Below are positions 51,598 through 59,308 of a stretch of 64,000 nt of DNA, one piece after another. The notes beneath the pieces were generated by a model, which saw only the letters and a program-made list of their open reading frames with translations, did not search any database and had not been told where the DNA came from. Within the stretch, counting starts at the first letter, position 1. Each line of letters begins with the position of its first letter. A program made the translations under genes and the position numbers. The DNA comes from Streptomyces sp. RB17 (lineage in GTDB: Bacteria; Actinomycetota; Actinomycetes; Streptomycetales; Streptomycetaceae): contig NZ_WEGL01000006.1 in NCBI RefSeq assembly GCF_009604455.1, forward strand, positions 558,001 to 622,000, read 5' to 3'.

Positions 51598-51637
51598 GTT
51601 ATCGATCATTGAGCGTCTTTACATGCAGTTCGATAAC
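51598..51637. promoter_or_regulatory. Inverted repeat in the chaplin upstream region
   Basis: GTTATCG (51598-51604) and CGATAAC (51631-51637) are exact inverted copies 26 bp apart, in the AT-richer part of the region between the Tap-type hydrolase and the chaplin. A third related CCGATAAG follows at about 51660. Possible developmental regulator site; the regulator is unassigned. Confidence 0.35.
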
Positions 51638-51747
51638 ACTGTCGCTCGACGGGGTGAACGACCGATAAGCCATAACTCAGATGGTTCGCCCGCGTTTTAC
51701 GGGATGCGGGTGAGTGCCCGCGACGAAGTCTGGAAGGCAGGGAACCT

Positions 51748-52401
51748 ATGAGACGGGCTACCCGAAACGGTGTGATCGCCGCCGTCGCCGCCTCCGGAGC
51801 GATGGCCGTGGCGCTGCCGGTGTCCGCCGCTTTCGCCGCCGACGGTGCCGCCGCCGACGGCTCCGCGGCCGGCTCGCCCGGGCTGATCTCCGGCAACGGC
51901 ATCCAGCTCCCGGTGCACGTGCCGGTGAACGTGTGCGGCAACACCGTGAACGTGGTCGGGCTGCTCAATCCGGCCACCGGCAACGCGTGCGCGAACCGCA
52001 CGCACCGCGACGCCGGAACGGGCGGGTCGGCGACGTCCGGCGGCGCCTCCGCCCACGGCAGCGCGAAGGACTCGCCCGGCGTGCTTTCCGGCAACACCGT
52101 CCAGGTCCCCGTCGACCTGCCGGTCAACGTCAGCGGCAACAGCGTCAACGTGGTCGGGGTGGGCAACCCGGCCGAGGGCAACCGGTCGGTCAACGGCCCC
52201 GTCGGCCGGCCCCGCACCCCCCGCACCCCGGCTCCCACCGTGCGGCGCCCGAACGCGCCACGCCCGGCCACGGTACCGGCGGCCGCCACGCTGGCCCACA
52301 CCGGCACGGACGTCACCGTGCCCGCCGTCGCCGGCAGCGCCGCGTTCCTCCTCACGGGCACACTCCTCTACCGCCGCTTCCGCCCTGGCAGCACCGACTG
52401 A
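51748..52401 (+). CDS. Long chaplin with two chaplin domains and sortase signal
   Basis: A 217-residue cell-wall-anchored chaplin of the ChpA/B/C kind. Signal peptide RNGVIAAVAASGAMAVALPVSAAFA; chaplin domain 1 (about 45-85) has PVNVCGNTVNVVGLLNPATGNAC with both Cys, split over the domain. Domain 2 (about 110-148) has PVNVSGNSVNVVGVGNPAEG, where both Cys are Ser. A Pro/Arg-rich spacer leads to the sortase motif LAHTG, a hydrophobic helix and a basic tail. Chaplins coat aerial hyphae with amyloid fibres; long forms anchor short ones to peptidoglycan. ATG 51748 has CAGGGAA upstream. Confidence 0.9.
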   Translation: MRRATRNGVIAAVAASGAMAVALPVSAAFAADGAAADGSAAGSPGLISGNGIQLPVHVPVNVCGNTVNVVGLLNPATGNACANRTHRDAGTGGSATSGGASAHGSAKDSPGVLSGNTVQVPVDLPVNVSGNSVNVVGVGNPAEGNRSVNGPVGRPRTPRTPAPTVRRPNAPRPATVPAAATLAHTGTDVTVPAVAGSAAFLLTGTLLYRRFRPGSTD

Positions 52402-52572
52402 CCACCCCCCCGCCACAGGCCCCACCGGACGCCGGCCCGGTGGGGCTCGGCGCCATGTCCGGCCACCCTCCCGGGACCGGCGGACCTCGCGGAGCGGACC
52501 TCGCGGAGCCGACCGACCCTCTTCGGGCCCTGCGGGCGTCCGCTGGGTCGGATCCTGCACCAGGTTGATCCG

Positions 52573-53010
52573 GTGACGGACGGCATACACGAGCGATGGC
52601 GGGCACTGCCGCGCCGGGCGTGCTGGAGTCTCGTGGGGTATGCCGCCGGATTCCTGGAGGGAACCTGCTCCCATGCCGTCGACCTGGTGCGGGGCGGGCT
52701 CCACGCCTACGCCGCCTTCGGCCCGCTGCCGTTGCAGGTGTTCTTCGTCGCGCTGGTCGCCCTCGATCCGTCGGTCGTCGTGCTGACGCTGCGGGCGCGG
52801 CCCGCCGGTGTCCGCCTCGCGGGTGTCGTGATGACGCTGGACGTCCTCGCCCACTGGTACGTCAACTGGCCCTGGGCGAAGGAGGACTGGACGCGACTGC
52901 CGCGTCCGGTGGGGCGCTGCCCATCACCCTCCTCGGGGTGTTCGTCGTCGCTTCGGTGCCTCTGCTGCCGCGTGCAACGGCCGATCTCCCCGTGGCGCAG
53001 CCCCCGTTGA
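52573..53010 (+). CDS. Small membrane protein, probably frameshifted near its 3' end
   Basis: GTG 52573 begins a 145-residue frame with two hydrophobic helices (VFFVALVALDPSVVVLTL and LAGVVMTLDVLAHWYVNW). After about 52890 the in-frame sequence turns into unlikely Ser/Cys/Arg-rich protein. The frame one base back gives ALPITLLGVFVVASVPLLP, a good transmembrane helix, and stops at 53066 with an ATGA overlap to the next gene. The original product probably ran to 53066 and a 1-bp loss or 2-bp gain lies near 52890-52920. It could be a sequencing error or a recent mutation. Function not recognised. Confidence 0.55.
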   Translation: MTDGIHERWRALPRRACWSLVGYAAGFLEGTCSHAVDLVRGGLHAYAAFGPLPLQVFFVALVALDPSVVVLTLRARPAGVRLAGVVMTLDVLAHWYVNWPWAKEDWTRLPRPVGRCPSPSSGCSSSLRCLCCRVQRPISPWRSPR

Positions 53011-53062
53011 TCCGGAAGGATGCGGCACGGCAGTCCGGTCCCGACGGAAATGGAGCGCATCG

Positions 53063-53917
53063 ATGACCTCTGCGGCCCCCCACGACCTCGTCGTCACGCA
53101 GGCCACCCTCGCCGACTGGCCGGTGATCGCCGGATGGGCGGCGGCGGAGGGCTGGAATCCCGGACTGTCCGACGGGCCCGCGTTCTTCGCGCAGGATCCC
53201 GACGGCTTCTTCCTCGGCCGTATCGACGGGGAGCCCGTGTCGGCCGTCTCCGTGGTGAACTACGGCTCGGACTACGCCTTCCTGGGCTGCTACCTGGTCC
53301 GTCCCGGCCTGCGCGGCCACGGCCACGGCCTGACCACCTGGAAGACCGCCCTCGCCCACGCAGGCAACCGCACCGTCGGCCTGGACGGCGTGGTCGCGCA
53401 GCAGGACAACTACCGCCAGTCCGGGTTCGAACTCGCCTACCGGACCATCCGGTTCACCGGCACGGTCCCGCAGCTCGAGGCCCCGGCGGGCGTCCGTCCG
53501 GCCGGCCCCGCCGACCACACCGCGATCACCGCCTACGACAGTGCCTGCTGCCCGGCAGACCGTCCGCGCTTCCTCGCCGAGTGGCTCACCGGCCCCGGAC
53601 ACCGGGCGTTCGTCCGCCACGACGGTGCGCGTCTCACCGGTTACGGCGTGCTGCGCCCCGGCCACGACACCCTGCGAATCGGCCCTCTCTTCGCGGACAC
53701 CGCCGCCGACGCCCGAGCCCTGTTCGCCGCCCTCACCAGCGAGGCCGCGGGACGCCCGGTCGCCATCGACGTGCCCGAGCCGAACGCGGCCGGTGTCGCG
53801 CTCGCCGAAGAGGCCGGATTCCAGGCCTCGTTCGAGACCGCCCGCATGTACACCGGGCCGGTCCGCGAGCACGCGCGGCACCGCGTGTTCGGCGTCACCA
53901 CGCTCGAACTCGGCTGA
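53063..53917 (+). CDS. GNAT-family N-acetyltransferase
   Basis: A 284-residue protein with two GNAT-like halves. The first has the acetyl-CoA loop LVRPGLRGHGHGLTTWKTAL (Q/RxxGxG/A form), and the second half (about 140-284) resembles the DUF/YitH-type C-terminal acetyltransferase domain (TGYGVLRPGHDTLRIGPLFAD). ATG 53063 overlaps the stop of the restored upstream frame, hinting at coupling. Its last codons (TTLELG and the stop) are the left edge of the tandem repeat array that follows. Substrate unknown. Confidence 0.82.
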   Translation: MTSAAPHDLVVTQATLADWPVIAGWAAAEGWNPGLSDGPAFFAQDPDGFFLGRIDGEPVSAVSVVNYGSDYAFLGCYLVRPGLRGHGHGLTTWKTALAHAGNRTVGLDGVVAQQDNYRQSGFELAYRTIRFTGTVPQLEAPAGVRPAGPADHTAITAYDSACCPADRPRFLAEWLTGPGHRAFVRHDGARLTGYGVLRPGHDTLRIGPLFADTAADARALFAALTSEAAGRPVAIDVPEPNAAGVALAEEAGFQASFETARMYTGPVREHARHRVFGVTTLELG

Positions 53918-54630
53918 CCCTCGGGAGCGTCGGGCCTGGAAGCGGTGGTGCGGCCCGCGTACCTCGGGCACCGGCTCCGGCCCCTCGACCGTCACGCCGG
54001 GTGCGACCTCCTGGGCCGGCAGCGGCCGCACCGGCGCCCGAGGGGCACCCAACTCCTCCAGCGATCCGGGGAGCTGGGCCGACGTACCCGATCCGGCCGA
54101 GGCCCACCCAGGCGTGCGCGGCCGACCAGGGAGCCGGCTCGAACTCGGCTGACCCTCGGGAGCGTCGGGCCCGGAAGCGGCGGTGCGGCCCCCGTACCTC
54201 GGGCACCGGCTCCGGCACCGGCCCCTCGACCGTCACGCCGGGTGCGACCTCCTGGACCGGCAGCGGCCGCACCGGCGCCCGAGGGGCACCCAACTCCTCC
54301 AGCCATCCGGAGAGCTGGGCCGACGTACCCGATCCGGCCGCGGCCCACCCAGGCGTGCGCGGCCGACCAGGGAGCCGGCTCGAACTCGGCTGACCCTCGG
54401 GAGCGTCGGGCCTGGAAGCGGCGGTGCGGCCCCCGTACCTCGGGCACCGGCTCCGGCACCGGCCCCTCGACCGTCACGCCGGGTGCGACCTCCTGGGCCG
54501 GCAGCGGCCGCACCGGCGCCCGAGGGGCACCCAACTCCTCCAGCGATCCGGGGAGCTGGGCCGACGTACCCGATCCGGCCGAGGCCCACCCAGGCGTGCG
54601 CGGCCGACCAGGGAGCCGGCTCGAACTCGG
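53903..54630. repeat. Tandem array of three ~240-bp direct repeats
   Basis: Units 53903-54137 (235 bp), 54138-54378 (241 bp) and 54379-54619 (241 bp), each opening with CTCGAACTCGGCTGACCCTC. A fourth start, CTCGAACTCGG at 54620, diverges at once. The first unit lacks one CACCGG hexamer; units 1 and 3 share the GCGATCCGGGGAG variant, unit 2 has GCCATCCGGAGAG. The repeated sequence is the 3' part of a deaminase gene on the minus strand, fused at CTCGAACTCGG to the 3' end of the GNAT gene. Confidence 0.9.
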
Positions 54631-54795
54631 GGTGCCGGGTGTGATCCCGTCCTTCACCCGGTTGCGGTCCTCGGCGAGCACCCGGCCGTCCCCGGCCACC
54701 ACCACCGGCCCGAAGGGCTCGGCACCGGCCTGCAGCGCTCCGGCCGCCGGCTCCACACAGCGGCGCAGACACCGCGGCTCACTGCCCTTCACCAT
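53918..54795 (-). pseudogene. Broken nucleoside/nucleotide deaminase gene
   Basis: Minus-strand remnants of a cytidine-deaminase-superfamily protein. The N terminus from 54795 is intact (MVKGSEPRCLRRCVEPAAG, then VAGDGRVLAEDRNRV). It needs a frameshift to continue as TRHPEFEPA, where His and Glu of the zinc site remain. The section that should hold the second zinc motif (PCxxC-type) is deleted: EFEPAPW joins directly to SAAHAWVGLGRI. Another frameshift leads to the C-terminal APVRPLPAQEVAPGVTVEG, present three times through the tandem array. The start overlaps the MFS gene 3' end by 17 bp, suggesting a former operon. It cannot encode an active enzyme. Confidence 0.75.
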
Positions 54796-56077
54796 CGGCC
54801 ACCGACCTCCTCGCAGCATGTTTTCGGGCGCTGCACGCTACGGCCCCCGGCACCGGCTGGGCCCGTACGTTCGCCTCCGGGGCAAGGGCGTGCCGCCGCG
54901 GCGGGAAGGCGTACCGGCGTCCCGCCACGACCGTCGCCAGCGCCAGCAGGGCCGGCGGCAGGGCGGTCCAGGGCAGGGCCCCGGGGCCCAGCGCGTCCAG
55001 TGCCACGCCGCCGGTGAGTGAGCCGGCGGCGATGCCCGCGTTGTACACGGTCGTCTGCAAGGAGGTCGCGACATCGGCCTCGGCCGGCCCCGAGGCGTCG
55101 ACCAGCGCGGTCTGGATCAGCGTCGGCGCCCCGCCGAAGGCCACGCCCCACAGGGCCACCGCGCCGACCAGCAGTCCGTGCGCCCGCGCGGCCAGACCCA
55201 GCACCAGCAGCACGCCGGTGAAGAGGGCGAGCGCCACGAGCAGGGTGTGGCGCGGGTGCCGGTCGATCAGGGCCCCGGTGACCCAGATCCCGGCCACCGT
55301 GGCCGTCCCGAACACCGCCAGCAGCAGGCCCGTACGGCCGTACCCGGCGTGTCCGGCGAATGGGGCGACGTAGGTGTACATGACCTGGTGCCCCAGCAGC
55401 AGGAACAGGGTCACCGACAGCACCGGGCGGATGCCGGGGCGCAGTGCGACCCGGGTGAGCGGCACACGCTCGTGCGCCGGTTCGCCGGGGAAGTCCGGCA
55501 GCCGCAGCCGTATCCACCCCACGAGCAGGACGGCGAGCACGGCCAGCGTCCCGAAGGCCGCCCGCCAGCCCACCGCACCGGCCAGCGCGGTCCCGGCGGG
55601 CACCCCGAGCGACAGGGCCAGGGTGATGCCGGCCAGCACGATCGCGACGGCCCGCCCACGCCGCCCGGCCGGCACCATCCGGGCCGCACAGCCGGCCAGC
55701 ATCGCCCACAGCGTGCCGCCCATCGCACCCGCCAGCAGCCGGGCCGTGAAGGTGAGCGGGTACGACGACGACAGCGCGACCAGCGCGTTGCTGACGGCGA
55801 AGCCCAGCAGGGCGCCGCACAGCACCGGCCGCCGCGGCAGCCCGCGCAGGGCCGCGGTGAGCGGCACGGCCGCCAGGAAGGAGGCCGCCGCGTACGCGGT
55901 GACCAGGAATCCGACCCGGGACGCGGCGACGCCGAGCGGGGGTGCCATCACGGGCAGCAGCCCGGCCGGCAGGAGTTCCGTCATGACGGCCGTGAACGCG
56001 GCACAGGACAGGGCCAGCAGCCCCGACCACGGCAGCGGAACGGCGTTGGCCTGGGAAGACGTGGAGGACACGGGCAT
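54779..56077 (-). CDS. MFS drug/solute exporter (DHA1-like, 12 TM)
   Basis: A 432-residue major facilitator with about 12 hydrophobic helices. The loop 2-3 region reads LRGLPRRPVLCGALLGF, and the helix-4/5 area reads LLAGAMGGTLWAMLAG with the PAGRRGRAVAIVLAG segment, as in the AraJ/CmlR-like arabinose/chloramphenicol efflux group. I start at ATG 56077; ATG 56101 would fall within the MerR operator. Divergent from a MerR regulator across a 60-bp gap that contains the expected operator, so export is probably induced by the MerR ligand. Substrate unknown. Confidence 0.85.
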   Translation of the reverse strand: MPVSSTSSQANAVPLPWSGLLALSCAAFTAVMTELLPAGLLPVMAPPLGVAASRVGFLVTAYAAASFLAAVPLTAALRGLPRRPVLCGALLGFAVSNALVALSSSYPLTFTARLLAGAMGGTLWAMLAGCAARMVPAGRRGRAVAIVLAGITLALSLGVPAGTALAGAVGWRAAFGTLAVLAVLLVGWIRLRLPDFPGEPAHERVPLTRVALRPGIRPVLSVTLFLLLGHQVMYTYVAPFAGHAGYGRTGLLLAVFGTATVAGIWVTGALIDRHPRHTLLVALALFTGVLLVLGLAARAHGLLVGAVALWGVAFGGAPTLIQTALVDASGPAEADVATSLQTTVYNAGIAAGSLTGGVALDALGPGALPWTALPPALLALATVVAGRRYAFPPRRHALAPEANVRAQPVPGAVACSARKHAARRSVADGEGQ

Positions 56078-56095
56078 GCGACCATGGTCGGAGCC

Positions 56096-56116
56096 TGACA
56101 TCAGTGTGAAGGTCAA
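56096..56116. promoter_or_regulatory. MerR-type operator/promoter for the MFS gene
   Basis: On the minus strand TTGACCTTCACACTGATGTC and the next base A read as TGAC-N12-GTCA overlapping a TTGACC -35 box. This is the usual form of MerR-family drug-sensor sites; a clear -10 box was not seen. Placed between the divergent MFS and MerR genes. Confidence 0.6.
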
Positions 56117-56137
56117 GCGGGGACGTGGGAGGCGTGC

Positions 56138-56515
56138 ATGCGGATCGGTGAACTGTCGCGCCGCACGGGCGTACCAGCCCGGTTGCTGCGCTACTATGAG
56201 GCACAGGACCTCCTCCACCCCGGACGCGGCGCCAACGACTACCGCGCCTACCCCGAGTCCGCGGTCGCCGACGTCCAGCAGATCCGCGGCCTGCTGGACT
56301 CGGGCCTGACCACCGAGATGATCCGGGCGATCCTGCCGTACCTCTCGGGACCGGGCGAGCTGCACCCGCCCGCCGAGTGCGTGACCCCCGAGACGGCCGC
56401 CCTGCTGAAGGGGCACATCGACCGCATCCAGTCCCGTATCGACTGCCTGGCCCGCAACCGCGACCGGCTCAGCGCCTACCTGGCCGCCGTACGCCCTGAG
56501 GCCGGTGACGGCTAA
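56138..56515 (+). CDS. MerR-family transcriptional regulator
   Basis: A 125-residue regulator. The winged helix is MRIGELSRRTGVPARLLRYYEAQ in two parts, then a wing GRGANDYRAYPESAVADVQQI and a coiled-coil dimerisation helix. One Cys (PAECVTPE) sits in the C-terminal segment. The MRIGELSRRTGVxxRxLRYYE family typically activates an adjacent exporter, fitting the divergent MFS gene. ATG 56138 has GGGAGG upstream. Confidence 0.88.
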   Translation: MRIGELSRRTGVPARLLRYYEAQDLLHPGRGANDYRAYPESAVADVQQIRGLLDSGLTTEMIRAILPYLSGPGELHPPAECVTPETAALLKGHIDRIQSRIDCLARNRDRLSAYLAAVRPEAGDG

Positions 56516-56556
56516 TTCCGTTGCCCCTGGGCGCTCGGGCGTGGTCGAGTCGGGGC

Positions 56557-57333
56557 ATGGATCACTCGGCGGTGCTCGCCCTCTACGACCGTGACATGCG
56601 CGAGAACGTGGCTCCCGACGGACCCGGTGCCCGGATCGAACGGGCCGGCGCGGTGGTGCGTCAGGTCGCGGACGCGCAGGGGTGGAACGGCGTGCTCTGG
56701 TCCGGCCTGGACACGGCGGGCGCGGACCGGGCGATCCAGGACCAGGTCGCGTACTTCACCGGCCTCGGCCGCGACTTCGAGTGGAAGCTCTATGGCCACG
56801 ACCGGCCGGGCGACCTCGGCGCCCGGCTCCTCGCCGCCGGATTCCGGGCGGAGCCCGAGGAGACCCTGATGATCGGCGAGACCGGCCGGCTCGCCGTGGA
56901 CGACGCACCTCCGGAGGGCATCCGCCTCGTGCAGGCCACCGACCCGGCCGGGGTCGACCTCGTCGTGGACGTCCACGAGAAGGCCTTCGGCACCGACGGC
57001 ACGCGACTGCGGCACCGGCTGCTCACCCGGCTGGCCGCCGACCCCGGCACGGTCGTCGCCGTGGTCGCGCTGGCCGGGGACGAGCCCGTCAGCGCCGCCC
57101 GGATGGAGCTGGTCCCCGGCACCCGGTTCGCCGGGCTGTGGGGCGGCGGTACCGTCGAGGCCTGGCGGGGCCGGGGCGTCTACCGCGCCCTGGTCGCCCA
57201 CCGCGCCCACGTCGCCGCCGCCCGCGGCTACCGCTACCTCCAGGTGGACGCCTCACCCATGAGCCGCCCGATCCTCGAACGCCTCGGCTTCCACCCGCTG
57301 AGCACCACCACCCCCTACCTCTACGGGAGCTGA
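56557..57333 (+). CDS. GNAT-family N-acetyltransferase
   Basis: A 258-residue protein. The N-terminal half is a degenerate GNAT-like fold; the C-terminal domain has SAARMELVPGTRFAGLWGGG and the acetyl-CoA loop VEAWRGRGVYRALVAHRA (RxxGxG/Y), followed by ASPMSRPILERLGF typical of the fold's end. ATG 56557 is preferred over 56521. It follows merR by 41 bp on the same strand and may be cotranscribed, in which case drug acetylation plus efflux is a possible joint role, but this is inference. Confidence 0.82.
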   Translation: MDHSAVLALYDRDMRENVAPDGPGARIERAGAVVRQVADAQGWNGVLWSGLDTAGADRAIQDQVAYFTGLGRDFEWKLYGHDRPGDLGARLLAAGFRAEPEETLMIGETGRLAVDDAPPEGIRLVQATDPAGVDLVVDVHEKAFGTDGTRLRHRLLTRLAADPGTVVAVVALAGDEPVSAARMELVPGTRFAGLWGGGTVEAWRGRGVYRALVAHRAHVAAARGYRYLQVDASPMSRPILERLGFHPLSTTTPYLYGS

Positions 57334-57340
57334 GCCCGCG

Positions 57341-57604
57341 TCAGCGACGCACGCGGCCCCGGTCCAGCGCCGCGATCCCGGCCGCGGCCAGGGCGATCTG
57401 GATGAACCACTCGATCCAGTCGGGCCCCTTGGTGTCCGCGACCCCGAACCCGGCGGCGATCGCCGACCCGAAGAGTGCGGCCACGATGCCGACGACGATC
57501 GTCCACAGGATGCCGATGTGCTGTCGCCCGGGGACGACCAGACGCCCCAGGACGCCGATGACGAGCCCGATGACAATGGCGCTGATGGTGCCCGAGATCT
57601 CCAT
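57341..57604 (-). CDS. GlsB/YeaQ/YmgE-family stress membrane protein
   Basis: An 87-residue membrane protein with three hydrophobic helices: ISAIVIGLVIGVLGRLVVPG, ILWTIVVGIVAALFGSAIA and IEWFIQIALAAAGIAAL. The GxxxGxLxRLVVPG first helix is the family mark. Start ATG 57604 has AAGGGG upstream; a GTG at 57610 is the alternative. Function is poorly known; homologues are stress-induced. Confidence 0.85.
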   Translation of the reverse strand: MEISGTISAIVIGLVIGVLGRLVVPGRQHIGILWTIVVGIVAALFGSAIAAGFGVADTKGPDWIEWFIQIALAAAGIAALDRGRVRR

Positions 57605-57816
57605 GCCCACCCCTTTTGGTCGTGCCTCCCACTCGGCATCTGCCCGCTGTGAGCGGAGGCACTCCGCTCCGGTTATTGCCGGGACTTTCTGTTCACCCGG
57701 CCTTCATGCCATGTACCTTTCAACCAATCGACGCGTGTAGAACCCTCAATCCGGCTCTACGCGCGCAGACTTGGCGCCCGCACCGCCTCTCCCCACCCCT
57801 CATGGAGGTTCGCCGG

Positions 57817-59268
57817 ATGCTCGGATCCAGGAGATCCCGCCGCAGACTCACCACCGCCCTGGCCGGTTTCGGGCTGCTCCTCACCGGAGCCGCCGTCCAG
57901 GTCGGCAGCGGCACCGCCGCCCACGCGGCGACCACGCACCGCATCCTGTTCGACAACGCCCACGCCGAGACGGCCGGCAACGCCGACTGGATCATCTCCA
58001 CCAGCCAGCCCGACCCGCTCGGCGAGGACTCCTCCCCGTCCGCCGAGACCGACTGGACCGGCGCCCTGTCCTCCTGGGGCGTGGCGCTGCAGAAGACCGG
58101 CAGCTACAGCCTGAAGACCCTCCCGTCGGGGTCGAGCCTCAGCTACGGCGGCTCGTCCTCGACCGACCTGTCGAACTTCGACACGCTGGTCCTGCCGGAA
58201 CCCAACACGCTGTTCACGAGCGCCGAGAAGACGGCGATCATGAACTTCGTGAAGAACGGCGGCGGGCTGTTCATGATCTCCGACCACACCGGCGCCGACC
58301 GCAACAACGACGGCGCCGACGCGGTCAAGATCCTCAACGACCTGATGACGAACAACAGCGTCGACTCCACCGACCCGTTCGGCTTCTCGATCGACGCGCT
58401 GAACATCAGCTCCGACCACCCGGCCGCGATCAGCGACAGCACCGACCCGGTGCTGCACGGCTCCTTCGGCACGGTCACCAAGAGCCTGATCGCCAACGGC
58501 ACCACCGCCACGCTCAAGCCGTCGGACAACCCGAACGTCAAGGGCCTGCTGTACCGCACCGGTTACTCCGGCAACACCGGCGCCTTCTTCCTCACCAGCA
58601 CCTTCGGCAGCGGCCGTGTCGCCTTCTGGGGTGACAGCTCCCCGATCGACGACGGCACCGGCCAGTCCGGAAACACCCTGTACGACGGCTGGAACGACTC
58701 CAGCGCCACCAACGCCGCACTCGCCCTCAACGCCTCGGCCTGGCTGGCCGGTTCGGGCACCACCAGCGGTGGGGGAGGCGGCGGCACCGGTACCTGCACC
58801 GCATCCCAGCTCCTCGGCAACAGCGGCTTCGAGTCCGGGAACACCACCTGGAGCGCGTCGAGCGGGGTCATCACCAACTCGACGGGTGAGTCCGCTCATT
58901 CGGGCTCGTACTACGCCTGGCTCGACGGCTACGGCACCGCGACCACCGACACCCTGTCCCAGTCGGTGACCGTCCCGTCCGGCTGCTCGACGGCGACGCT
59001 CAGCTTCTATCTGCACATCGACACCGCCGAGACCTCGACCAGCACGGCCTACGACACCCTCAAGGTCCAGGTGCTGAACAGCTCCGGCACGGTCCTCGGC
59101 ACCCTGGCGACGTACTCGAACCTCAACGCCGCCGCCGGCTACACCCAGCGCAGCTTCGACCTCAGCGGCTACGCGGGGCAGACCGTCACGCTGAAGTTCA
59201 CCGGCACCGAGGGCTCCCAGTACCAGACGTCGTTCGTCGTGGACGACACCGCGCTCAACGTCAGCTGA
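57817..59268 (+). CDS. Secreted hydrolase with GATase-like domain and C-terminal carbohydrate-binding-like domain
   Basis: A 483-residue exported protein. ATG 57817 follows GGAGG at 8 bp; the signal peptide is RRRLTTALAGFGLLLTGAA and on to AHA. The central domain (about 40-310) has NFDTLVLPEPNTLFTSAEK and NGGGLFMISDHTGADRNN, resembling the DUF4350/GATase1-like fold. A Gly-rich linker (TTSGGGGGGTGT) leads to a beta-sandwich domain starting LLGNSGFESGNTTWSASSG, common on Streptomyces secreted proteases and glycosidases. No clear catalytic set was found, so hydrolase is a loose family label. Confidence 0.6.
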   Translation: MLGSRRSRRRLTTALAGFGLLLTGAAVQVGSGTAAHAATTHRILFDNAHAETAGNADWIISTSQPDPLGEDSSPSAETDWTGALSSWGVALQKTGSYSLKTLPSGSSLSYGGSSSTDLSNFDTLVLPEPNTLFTSAEKTAIMNFVKNGGGLFMISDHTGADRNNDGADAVKILNDLMTNNSVDSTDPFGFSIDALNISSDHPAAISDSTDPVLHGSFGTVTKSLIANGTTATLKPSDNPNVKGLLYRTGYSGNTGAFFLTSTFGSGRVAFWGDSSPIDDGTGQSGNTLYDGWNDSSATNAALALNASAWLAGSGTTSGGGGGGTGTCTASQLLGNSGFESGNTTWSASSGVITNSTGESAHSGSYYAWLDGYGTATTDTLSQSVTVPSGCSTATLSFYLHIDTAETSTSTAYDTLKVQVLNSSGTVLGTLATYSNLNAAAGYTQRSFDLSGYAGQTVTLKFTGTEGSQYQTSFVVDDTALNVS

Positions 59269-59308
59269 ACCGGCCGGGGGTGGGCCGTACCGGTCCACCC
59301 CCGTTCCG

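Noticed and set aside
53020..54393. Long plus-strand frame of 457 codons through the GNAT gene and the repeats
   Set aside because: It is out of frame with the GNAT homology and consists of Arg/Pro/Gly-rich sequence continued through duplicated DNA.
53903..54630. Possible CRISPR or attachment-site array from the ~240-bp repeats
   Set aside because: The repeat unit is recognisable deaminase coding sequence, there is no spacer and no integrase nearby.
56078..56416. N-terminal extension of the MFS gene of over 100 residues
   Set aside because: It runs antisense through merR and the operator and encodes no membrane or conserved sequence.
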